Shown here: positions 7,751 to 15,200 of the stretch, in pieces
Layout of the letters: every line of letters starts with the position of its first letter
Position numbering within the stretch: position 1 is the first letter of the stretch
NCBI RefSeq assembly: GCF_030295405.1
Contig: NZ_AP027080.1
Location: 3,208,001 to 3,272,000, forward strand
DNA from: Mesoterricola silvestris
GTDB lineage: Bacteria > Acidobacteriota > Holophagae > Holophagales > Holophagaceae
Reading direction: 5' to 3'
DNA: 64,000 nucleotides
Notes under the pieces: generated by a model
The model's input: the letters and a program-made list of their open reading frames with translations, nothing else
The model's database searches: none
What the model was told of the DNA's origin: nothing
Program-made: the position numbers and the translations under genes

Positions 7751-8140
7751 ATGGCCTTGGAAATGCATGCTTCTCCATCCTGGCGGCGACGGCTTTCAGT
7801 CGCCCTCGGATTGGCCCTGGTGCTCCCTGGCATCCTCGGAGCATGGCACCTATGGGTGAACCGCGACCGCGGGGCGCGGGTCGCGCCGACAGCAGCAACG
7901 CCCTGGCGCCGGAAGGATCCCGCGCCCGGCGTGATCCACCTGGAACTCCATGGCCTGGGGTATGGACTTGGCCTGGCCCAGGGAACGGCAATGAAGGGGG
8001 AGATTCGCGAAATGGCCCGGTTCCTGCTGGAGGATTTCCTCGGGAAGGACGTGCTTGGCTCGGGAAGGGCATGGTTGGCCACCGGGACCACCATTCCCGT
8101 CACGCGGGGATCCTTCCTGAAACTGGAGCCCGCGTGGTGA
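7751..8140 (+). pseudogene. N-terminal fragment resembling a C45-type hydrolase/acyltransferase
   Basis: Short reading frame of 129 aa from ATG 7751 (GGAG nine bases upstream). It has an N-terminal membrane anchor (RRRLSVALGLALVLPGILG) and then VIHLELHGLGYGLGLAQG with KGEIREMARFLLEDF. This resembles the opening of C45/phospholipase-B-like autoprocessing hydrolases (L.G..Y..G...G...K.EI), which normally run past 350 aa. The frame ends soon afterwards without the catalytic Cys region. Its stop overlaps the next start (GTGA), so it would be translationally coupled to the M28 peptidase. The family call is tentative. Confidence 0.35.
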
Positions 8141-9108
8141 TCCGACCGAATCTCGCCCTTCCCTTACTCTTGGCCGGAGCGATGGTGGGTTGCCGAACTC
8201 CGAAGCTGGCGCCGCCACCAGCGGCGGTGACAGCCGCCTTCGAGGGAATGCCTTCCCGGCTTGAAAGCCATGTGCGCATGCTGGCCGAGACCCTCGCACC
8301 CAGGGACTCAGGCCACCCCGAGAACCTGGACCGGGTTGCGGCTTACGTGGAGGCCCGCTTCCGGGAGACCGGAGCCAAGGTCACCACCCAGCCCTACACC
8401 GTCGAGGGTCGTATCTACCGGAACGTCATCGCACACTTCGGCCCCGAAGAAGGCCCCTTGATCGTGGTTGGGGCGCATTACGACACCTACGGCGCCACGC
8501 CGGGAGCCGACGACAACGGCAGCGGCGTCGCGGGTCTCCTTGAACTGGCCGGACTCCTGGCCATGGAAAGCCAGCATCATCCCATCGACCTGGTCGCCTA
8601 CACTCTGGAGGAACCGCCCTTCTTCCGCACGGAGCACATGGGCAGCGCCCACCACGCGAAAGGCCTCAAGGATGCGGGCAGGAGGGTGAAGGCGATGGTC
8701 GCCCTGGAGATGATCGGGACGTTCTCGGACGCGCCCCAAAGCCAGGGCTATCCCATCGGCCTCCTGAAACTGTTCTATCCCTCCCAGGGCAATTTCATTG
8801 CCGTGGTGGGCAACCTTGGAGGCTTCGGCCTGACTCGCCTGGTCAAGGGGGCCATGCGGTCCGCCACCCCCCTGCCGGTCCGATCCATGAATGCCCCCAA
8901 AACCCTTCCCGGCATCGACTTTTCTGATCATCGCAATTACTGGAAGGAGGGCTTCCCGGCCGTCATGGTGACGGACACGGCCTTCAACCGTAACCACGCG
9001 TATCACGAAGCCGGAGACACTCCCGGACGGCTTGATTACCGTCGGATGGCGTTGGTCGTAAAGGGGGTCAGGGAGGTCGTTGCGGCCCTGGGACGAGGCG
9101 ACGACTGA
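8137..9108 (+). CDS. M28-family zinc aminopeptidase, putative lipoprotein
   Basis: Metallo-exopeptidase of 323 aa. The N-terminus LALPLLLAGAMVGC is a lipoprotein signal with lipobox ending at Cys about 19, so it is probably anchored in an envelope membrane. M28 metal-ligand motifs appear in order: VGAHYDTYG (His and Asp), GADDNGSG (bridging Asp), TLEEPPFF (catalytic and ligand Glu), EMIGTF, and the final His in NHAYHEAGDT. The start is GTG 8137, which overlaps the previous stop; no better start precedes the signal sequence. Likely role is trimming peptides in the periplasm. The upstream fragment may supply the ribosome. Confidence 0.85.
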   Translation: MIRPNLALPLLLAGAMVGCRTPKLAPPPAAVTAAFEGMPSRLESHVRMLAETLAPRDSGHPENLDRVAAYVEARFRETGAKVTTQPYTVEGRIYRNVIAHFGPEEGPLIVVGAHYDTYGATPGADDNGSGVAGLLELAGLLAMESQHHPIDLVAYTLEEPPFFRTEHMGSAHHAKGLKDAGRRVKAMVALEMIGTFSDAPQSQGYPIGLLKLFYPSQGNFIAVVGNLGGFGLTRLVKGAMRSATPLPVRSMNAPKTLPGIDFSDHRNYWKEGFPAVMVTDTAFNRNHAYHEAGDTPGRLDYRRMALVVKGVREVVAALGRGDD

Positions 9109-9241
9109 GATCACCTTTATTAACCCAGACATAGCAGACGAGGAGACCTACAATGGCCCGGCACGGCGACATGGCGGGACCCAGCCGCCGCGAATGAACG
9201 ATATCGATAACAGAAGCGCCATCCATCCTGGGAGGATTGCC

Positions 9242-10255
9242 ATGAAAGCTGCTACTTGGTTCTGCCGAGTCCCCCTTTCCTTCCTATTTTTAGCGGCCCT
9301 GCCTCTGGCCGCCCAGGTGGGCTGGTCCAACTACGAGGTTCCCGGCAAGGACGAAGGAACTCCGGCCATCACGGTGGCGCTCTACTACCCCAGCCCCTCG
9401 CAATGCCGGGACATCCCCATGGGCCCCTTCAGGATCCACGCCGCCATCAAGGGTGAGCAGGAACCCACCGTCAAGGGCCTGATCGTGGTGAGCCATGGAC
9501 TTGCCGGGTCGGAACTCGCCCATGGCCGATTGGCCGAGGCCCTGGCCGCCCGTGGGTACCTGGTGGCCGCCCTCCGCCATCCGGGCGACAACTGGATGGA
9601 CAGCTCCTTGTTGAACAAAACCCCGGAGCGGTACTTCTCCGAGCGGCCGCGTCAGGTTGGCCGGGTCATCGATGCTTTGTTGGCCGACCCCGCCTGGAAG
9701 GACCGCATCGCCCGGGACGCCAAGGGCCCGAGGATCGGCGCCATGGGCCATTCGGCCGGGGGCTATACCGTCCTGGCCCTGGCCGGGGGTGTCGCCGACC
9801 CCACCCAGTCGACCCGGCACTGCCGGGAGGAAGGCAAGGACGACCCTCTGTACTGCCGAACCGTCGGATCCTTGCGGCCCGTCGCCCAACCCCAGGTCGG
9901 CCCGCCCCTCAAGGACGACCGGGTCCGCGCCGTGGTGGCCCTGGCCCCCCTGGGCGTCCTGTTCACGGCCGAGTCCTTGGCCAAGGTCCAGGTCCCGGTG
10001 GCGATCCATGCCGGAGCAAAGGATCGCTGGCTGGTCCCGCGCTTCCACGCCATGTGGATCGCAAAGAACCTACCCGGCGCGGAACTGCACATGGTGCCCA
10101 ACGCCTGGCACTTCGCCTTCATGGATACCCCAAGCATCCCCATCCAGACACCGGACGGCGACATCGCCGCCGACCCACCCGGGTTCGACCGGGCCGCCTA
10201 TCTGAAAAATCTGGGGCAGGGAATTGCGGACTTCTTCGACAAGACGCTCAAATAG
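9242..10255 (+). CDS. exported alpha/beta hydrolase (PAF-acetylhydrolase/dienelactone-hydrolase-like)
   Basis: Exported esterase-type hydrolase, 337 aa. The signal peptide is clear (FLFLAALPLAAQ). Alpha/beta-hydrolase motifs: oxyanion segment LIVVSHGLAGSE, nucleophile elbow IGAMGHSAGGYTVLALA, acid in GAKDRW, and catalytic His in NAWHFAFMD. The spacing and the RHPGDNW segment resemble PAF-acetylhydrolase-like or dienelactone-hydrolase-like enzymes. Start ATG 9242 follows GGGAGG by seven bases, so an upstream in-frame extension is rejected. It stands 133 bp downstream of the M28 peptidase and could be in the same transcript. Substrate unknown. Confidence 0.85.
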   Translation: MKAATWFCRVPLSFLFLAALPLAAQVGWSNYEVPGKDEGTPAITVALYYPSPSQCRDIPMGPFRIHAAIKGEQEPTVKGLIVVSHGLAGSELAHGRLAEALAARGYLVAALRHPGDNWMDSSLLNKTPERYFSERPRQVGRVIDALLADPAWKDRIARDAKGPRIGAMGHSAGGYTVLALAGGVADPTQSTRHCREEGKDDPLYCRTVGSLRPVAQPQVGPPLKDDRVRAVVALAPLGVLFTAESLAKVQVPVAIHAGAKDRWLVPRFHAMWIAKNLPGAELHMVPNAWHFAFMDTPSIPIQTPDGDIAADPPGFDRAAYLKNLGQGIADFFDKTLK

Positions 10256-10355
10256 CACGAAGGGTGTGCCGTGGCCCAGAAGTAGCCGAGAGCCAGCACC
10301 AGGCCAATCCCCCTGACCCGAAGGCCCGGTGCGCGAAGCGCAGCCCACAGGCGTT

Positions 10356-11033
10356 CTACACCAGCGCCCCCAACGCCCTGGCATAGGCGGCCCGCACCTC
10401 CGCGACGTCGGCCCAGGCGGGAGGGTCGTGGGCGAGCCGGCGGCTCACCAGGGCCGTCAACTCCGTGGCCAGCCAGGCGTGGGCCAGGGCCTCCGCGGGG
10501 GGGCGGGGAAGGCGGGCGGCCAGGATCCGGGCGGCCTGTTCCACCTTCCCGGCTTCGGCCAGGATCCCCTCCGGGGACTGGAACCGCGCCAGCTCCGTTT
10601 CCAGGGAATGCATGAGCGCGGGCCGGTCCCCGTGGGCCTCCAGCAGGTCCTCCAGCAGGGTGGTCAGGATCCTGGCGGGGGGCTCGTCCCCCTTGGCCAT
10701 CCGGGCAATGGCCCCGGCGATGATGGGGTGGATGCCGGCCCTGTGCCGGGCGGCCAAGGCCCGGAACACGTCGTCCCGGTCGGCGAAGTACTGGTAGAGG
10801 GAGCCCACGGATACTCCGGCCGCCCGGGCGATGGCGTTAGTGGAGGCGGCCGCGTATCCCTTCGTCTCCAGGATCCGGGCGGCGGCCTCCAGGATGGCGG
10901 ACACGGTGTCCCGGGACCGGGTCTGACGGGCCGCCTTGCGGGAGCCGCCCGGGTCGGAAATGCGAGCACCCGGGGTCGGCGTGGGGGGCGTTACGGCGGG
11001 CAAAGGAAAGGAGGACTTGGGTTTCCGTGGCAT
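10356..11033 (-). CDS. TetR-family transcriptional regulator
   Basis: TetR repressor of 225 aa. After a Pro/basic leader of about 35 residues, the DNA-binding domain is intact (ILEAAARILETKGYAAAS, NAIARAAGVSVGSLYQYF, ADRDDVFRAL). An alpha-helical ligand domain follows, with the end helix RAAYARALG. The start at ATG 11033 (MPRKPK) is preferred; a TTG ten codons upstream is possible and neither has a strong ribosome site. It is divergent from a methyltransferase, with a 22-bp palindrome between them, so it probably controls itself and the methyltransferase. Ligand unknown. Confidence 0.9.
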   Translation of the reverse strand: MPRKPKSSFPLPAVTPPTPTPGARISDPGGSRKAARQTRSRDTVSAILEAAARILETKGYAAASTNAIARAAGVSVGSLYQYFADRDDVFRALAARHRAGIHPIIAGAIARMAKGDEPPARILTTLLEDLLEAHGDRPALMHSLETELARFQSPEGILAEAGKVEQAARILAARLPRPPAEALAHAWLATELTALVSRRLAHDPPAWADVAEVRAAYARALGALV

Positions 11034-11061
11034 GGGGCGGTCCCTGGGGATGCGAATCAAC

Positions 11062-11083
11062 AATGTGAGCGATCACTCGTATT
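11062..11083. promoter_or_regulatory. 22-bp palindromic operator between tetR and methyltransferase
   Basis: AATGTGAGCGATCACTCGTATT fits the symmetric pattern AATnnGAGnGATCnCTCnnATT, centred on GATC. It lies in the divergent intergenic region, 28 bases before the tetR start and 22 before the methyltransferase start, where a TetR dimer would block both promoters. Confidence 0.65.
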
Positions 11084-11105
11084 CTAAGCGAACCCAGGAG
11101 CCCCC

Positions 11106-11669
11106 ATGACAGCCCCTTCCTCCCACGCGGTGATCCCAGCCTGGCTGGTGCCATTCCTGTCCCTGCCCCTGCGCCGGCTCTGGGACCAACCTGAACGCCT
11201 CGTCCTGCCCCTGGTCCAACCCGGGGCGCGCATCCTGGAGGTGGGCCCGGGGTCGGGTTGGTTCACCTGGCCCATGGCCCTGGCCGTGGGCCCCGCGGGG
11301 CGGATCCTCTGCGTGGAACTGCAGGAGCCGGTCCGGCGCCGTCTGGCCCGGGCCGCGGTGCGCCGGCACCTGGCCCAGGTCGAGGTGCGGGCCTGCGGGG
11401 CCCACGATCTGGGCCTGGAGGACCTGGCGGGGACCCTGGACCTGGCCGTGGCCATCGACGTCCTCCACGAAACGCCGGATCCGGCGGCCACCCTTCGCCA
11501 GATGGCCGCGACCTTGCGCCCCGGGGGCCGTCTCCTCATCCGCGAACCCAAGGGCCACTGCCCCAGGGCCCTGTTCGAGGCCGAGCAGGCCTGGGCGGTG
11601 CAGGCGGGCCTGGCCCCCGCCCCCTGGGATAAGCCCAGCCCCATGGCCGCCCTCTTCCAAAAGGTCTGA
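11106..11669 (+). CDS. class I SAM-dependent methyltransferase
   Basis: Methyltransferase of 187 aa with a Rossmann-type SAM site: motif I ILEVGPGSGWFTWPMA, acidic motif II end ILCVELQE, motif III/IV region LDLAVAIDVLHETPDP, and the LRPGGRLLIREP strand. It opens with a hydrophobic helix (PAWLVPFLSLPLRRLWDQP), as in small UbiE-like enzymes that may sit near the membrane. AGGAG precedes the ATG by six bases. It is divergent from a TetR gene across a palindromic operator, so it is probably induced by an effector of that regulator. The acceptor substrate cannot be read from the sequence. Confidence 0.85.
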   Translation: MTAPSSHAVIPAWLVPFLSLPLRRLWDQPERLVLPLVQPGARILEVGPGSGWFTWPMALAVGPAGRILCVELQEPVRRRLARAAVRRHLAQVEVRACGAHDLGLEDLAGTLDLAVAIDVLHETPDPAATLRQMAATLRPGGRLLIREPKGHCPRALFEAEQAWAVQAGLAPAPWDKPSPMAALFQKV

Positions 11670-11831
11670 GTGGCCTCCGCCGCCTGGACCCGCTGGGGAA
11701 CCTGCCCTCAGCGCGGGGAGGTCCCCGGCGACCCGCCGGTCTCGATCCAAGGGTCCTCAGGTGCCCGCGTCAGGACTTCAAAACCATCGGACGGCACGAG
11801 CACCGCAGGCTACCCGGGATCATGGGGACTT

Positions 11832-12056
11832 ATGAGTCTGGACCAGATCCACACCGTCCTCGCCGTCGCGGAAACCGGCAGCCTGGAAGACGAACTCGGC
11901 ACCCAGCTCTTCCACCGCACCTCCAGGGGCATGCTCCTGTCGGACGCGGGGGCGCGCTTCGTGACGCACGCCCACCGCATCCTGGGCGCCATCGAGGACG
12001 CTCGGGATGCCTGCCTCCTCCGGGATGAACGCCGGGCTCCATATTCCTTGAAATAG
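11832..12056 (+). pseudogene. LysR-family regulator remnant lacking the recognition helix
   Basis: A 74-residue frame that opens like a LysR regulator (MSLDQIHTVLAVAETGSL) and then jumps directly to EDELGTQLFHRTSRGMLLS and DAGARFVTHAHRIL, the segments that normally follow the helix-turn-helix. About 20 residues (the AA..L..SQPA.S..I..LE part) are deleted in frame, and the whole effector domain is missing after ARDACL. It has neither a DNA-binding helix nor a ligand domain and is almost certainly dead. Confidence 0.75.
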
Positions 12057-12129
12057 AACGGAACCCGGACTAAAGTAGGCCCGCCCCACCCCACAGCTCG
12101 TTGGCCTGCATGCTTTCTGGGAGGTGCCC

Positions 12130-15100
12130 ATGGCCCCTTTGCGGCTTGGACTCCGGACGCGGTTCGCCCTTCTCGCCCTTCTGGCCGCCCTGGCCGGCTG
12201 CGGAAGCAGTTCGGGAGGCAGCCCAACGGTCCCCGCGGACCCGTCGATCTCCGCCTTCTCGGCCACGCCCGCCCTCCTGACCCGCGGGGCCACGGTGGAC
12301 CTGACGGCCACCTACCGGGACGGCACCGGCACCGTGGACCACGGCGTGGGCGCCCTGGCCAGCGCCGCGGTGGCCCACGCCACGCCGCAGGAGGCCACGA
12401 CCTACACCCTGACGGTCACGGGCAACGGCAAGACCGTGACCCGGACGGCCTCGGTGGACGTGGTCGCGCCTCCGGTCCAGCCGGTGGTGCAGGCCGCGGC
12501 CCAGGCCACCGAAGGCCAGACAGCCCTGGCCGCCTCGGTGCCGGCCCAGAACGGGTGCACCTTCGCCTGGACCTTGACCTCCGGCACCGTCACCGCCGGC
12601 CAGGGCACCGCGCAGATCACCTTCACCGCCGGCGCCCCCGGCAGCCTGGGGATCTCCTGCGTGGCCACCAACGCCGCCGGCACGGCCTCGGCGGCGGGGA
12701 CCGCCACCTGCACGGTGGTCGCCGCGCCCCGGCTGGCCTCCTTCCTGGCGACGCCGGCCATCCTTACCCTGGGCGACGCCTGCGGCCTCACCGCCCAGTT
12801 CAGCGGCGGCACGGCCCTGCTGCAGCCCGGGGGCATCGCCCTGACCAGTGGCCAGACCGTCCAGGTGACACCCACCACCGACACCCACTTCACGGTGACC
12901 GTCACCAATCCGCTCGGCGTCAGCACCGCCCTGGGCCTGGACGTGCAGGTGGTGGCCCCGCCCGTGATCACCGCCTTCTCTGCGGCGGGGGACTGGCTCC
13001 CCATGGCCCAGGGCCTCACGCTCTCCGCCACCTTCAGCGGCGGCACGGCGGTGGTCCGGCCCGGGAACCGGACGATCCTCAGCGGCACGGCCCTGCCCTG
13101 GACCGGGCCGATGCCCGATCGCTTTGAACTGGCCGTCACGAACGCCGCCGGCCGGGTGGCCACCCTGCGCGCCCAGGCCCGGCCCCGCCGGGCGGTGGCC
13201 CTGGGCCGGAACGGCTCCTGGATGCTCAAGGACGACGGGACGCTTTGGGTCTGCGGCCAGAACGCGACCCAGATGCCCATGGGGTATCCGGACTGGACGC
13301 CGGACACCTCGGTGCCCACCCGGAACGCCGCCCTGACCGGCGTGGTCAGCCTCGTCGGCAACCAAAGCGGGGCCCTGGCCCTGAAGGCGGACGGCACCGT
13401 CTGGCACCTCGAGGCCAACGGCACCTTCCCGGCGGCCCTCCTCCCGGGCCTTCCCGCCATCACCTCCATCTCCAGCAGCGGCAACCACAATCTGGCCCTG
13501 GCCGTGGACGGCACCGCCTGGGCGTGGGGTTCCAATTTCAGCGGCGAGCTGGGGGACGGTACCACCACGACCCGCGCCACCCCGGCCCAGGTGCTGGGCC
13601 TCCCGGCCATCGAGGGCCTCCATGCCGGGTCCAACAGCAGCTTCGCCTTCGGGGCGGACGGCACGGTCTGGGGCTGGGGCAGCAACTACAACGGACAATT
13701 GGCCCGGGCATCGGGAGCCAACGTGCAGGCCCCGGTCCAGCTCCAGGGCCTGCCCTTTCCGGCCTCCCTGGCCCTCACCGGCAATGGCACCTTCGCCCTG
13801 GATTTCGAAGGGCGCCTGTGGGCCTGGGGCAACGTCCCCGGCAGCACCAACCCCACGACCGTGACCCGGCAGACAGACCTGCCCGGCGCGGTGCGCCTGG
13901 TCTCCGACTCCCGCCTCGCCGCCGCCCTGGCCCTGGACGGCACCCTGTGGACCTGGGGCCCCAATTATTCGGGAAGCCTCGGCACCGGAGACTTCGAGGC
14001 GCGGTCGTCCGCGTTCAAGGTCGCCCTGGGGCCGGTTCTGGATCTGGCGACCGATGGCGCGTCCACCCTCGCGCTGCTCCAGGACGGCACCTTCTGGACC
14101 TGGGGCGACAACAGCGCCGGCCAGCTGGGCGACACCATCCCCGTGGACCGCACCAGCCCGGTGGATCTGGCCATTTCCAGCCCCCTGACCGCCCTGGCGG
14201 CCTCCACCTGGTCCACCGCCGCCGTGACGGCCGATGGGGGCCTCTGGCTTTGGGGCCAGGATCCCCGGACCCCGGCCTATCGCTTCCTGACCGTGCCCAC
14301 CTCCGCCCCCGGTTTCGCGCCCCTGGCCCGGGTGGCCATGGGCTTGTACCAGGGCCTGGCCCAGCGGGTGGACGGCAGTCTCTGGCGCTGGGGCTGGGCC
14401 AATCCGGTCTCGGCGGACGATGGCTTTTCCGCCCAGGCGCAGGTCACCGGCCTCGGGCCCGTGGCCGGAATCACCTCGCCCGGTTCGTCCACGTTCTTCG
14501 TGCTCCAGGACGGCACCCTCTGGGCGCAAGGCAACAACAGTTCGGGCAACCTGGGCGACGGTTCCACCACCACCCGGCCCACGCCCGTCCAGGTGACGGG
14601 TTTAACCGACGTGCGTCAGGTCGCCGCCAGTTCCTGGCACACCCTCGCCCTCGACGGCGCCGGACGTATCTGGGCCTGGGGCGACAACTCCTACGCCCAA
14701 CTGGGGGACGGCACCCTGACCAGCCGGACCTCCCCGGCCCTGGTCCCCGGCTTCACCGGGGTGACCTCCGTCAGCGCCGGGTCCACCTTCTCCGCGGCCC
14801 TGCTGGCCGACGGCACGGTCAGCACCTGGGGCTGGCTGCAGCCCCTGGCCTACCGGGCCCCACCGGCCGTGCTGCCGGGATCGGCCAACACCCGGGCCCT
14901 GGCCGCCGGCCAGCAGCACCTGCTGACCCTGCAAGCCGACGGGACCGTGCGCTCCATCGGGAACGCCGGGAACGGGCAAACCGGCCAGGGCACCTTCAAC
15001 AGCCTGGCCACCCTGACCGCGATCCCGGGCCTCACCGGGGTCCAGGGCATCGCTTCCTCGGGCTACACGTCCTTCGCCTGGGGCGCCACCTTCGCCAAGG

Positions 15101-15192
15101 GCTGGGGCCAGGACGCGTGGGGCAGCCTGGGTCTGGGGCGGATCATCGAAAGGCCCACCCCCGGGCGCATCGAGGGCCACACCGCCTGGTGA
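12130..15192 (+). CDS. lipoprotein with Ig-like modules and RCC1 (ATS1-type) repeats
   Basis: Exported protein of 1020 aa. The N-terminus ends in LAALAGCGSSS, a lipoprotein signal. Residues about 35-345 hold three to four Ig-like modules (pattern I.AFSATPALLT..., TTYTLTVTGNG, VVAPP linkers). From about 360 to the end are many RCC1 propeller repeats of the form W.WG.N..GQLGDGT...R..P..V. RCC1 proteins form beta-propellers used for binding; bacterial exported versions are common in acidobacteria and myxobacteria and their ligands are unknown. Start ATG 12130 follows GGGAGG. The Ig modules are of the same type as those in the Rhs protein at 29.4-32.7 kb. Confidence 0.88.
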   Translation: MAPLRLGLRTRFALLALLAALAGCGSSSGGSPTVPADPSISAFSATPALLTRGATVDLTATYRDGTGTVDHGVGALASAAVAHATPQEATTYTLTVTGNGKTVTRTASVDVVAPPVQPVVQAAAQATEGQTALAASVPAQNGCTFAWTLTSGTVTAGQGTAQITFTAGAPGSLGISCVATNAAGTASAAGTATCTVVAAPRLASFLATPAILTLGDACGLTAQFSGGTALLQPGGIALTSGQTVQVTPTTDTHFTVTVTNPLGVSTALGLDVQVVAPPVITAFSAAGDWLPMAQGLTLSATFSGGTAVVRPGNRTILSGTALPWTGPMPDRFELAVTNAAGRVATLRAQARPRRAVALGRNGSWMLKDDGTLWVCGQNATQMPMGYPDWTPDTSVPTRNAALTGVVSLVGNQSGALALKADGTVWHLEANGTFPAALLPGLPAITSISSSGNHNLALAVDGTAWAWGSNFSGELGDGTTTTRATPAQVLGLPAIEGLHAGSNSSFAFGADGTVWGWGSNYNGQLARASGANVQAPVQLQGLPFPASLALTGNGTFALDFEGRLWAWGNVPGSTNPTTVTRQTDLPGAVRLVSDSRLAAALALDGTLWTWGPNYSGSLGTGDFEARSSAFKVALGPVLDLATDGASTLALLQDGTFWTWGDNSAGQLGDTIPVDRTSPVDLAISSPLTALAASTWSTAAVTADGGLWLWGQDPRTPAYRFLTVPTSAPGFAPLARVAMGLYQGLAQRVDGSLWRWGWANPVSADDGFSAQAQVTGLGPVAGITSPGSSTFFVLQDGTLWAQGNNSSGNLGDGSTTTRPTPVQVTGLTDVRQVAASSWHTLALDGAGRIWAWGDNSYAQLGDGTLTSRTSPALVPGFTGVTSVSAGSTFSAALLADGTVSTWGWLQPLAYRAPPAVLPGSANTRALAAGQQHLLTLQADGTVRSIGNAGNGQTGQGTFNSLATLTAIPGLTGVQGIASSGYTSFAWGATFAKGWGQDAWGSLGLGRIIERPTPGRIEGHTAW

Positions 15193-15200
15193 AATCCAAG

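Noticed and set aside
12070-14529. Long minus-strand frame opposite the RCC1 gene
   Set aside because: Composition is Gly/Arg/His-rich nonsense, a by-product of GC-rich codons on the other strand; the plus-strand gene has a signal peptide and repeats.
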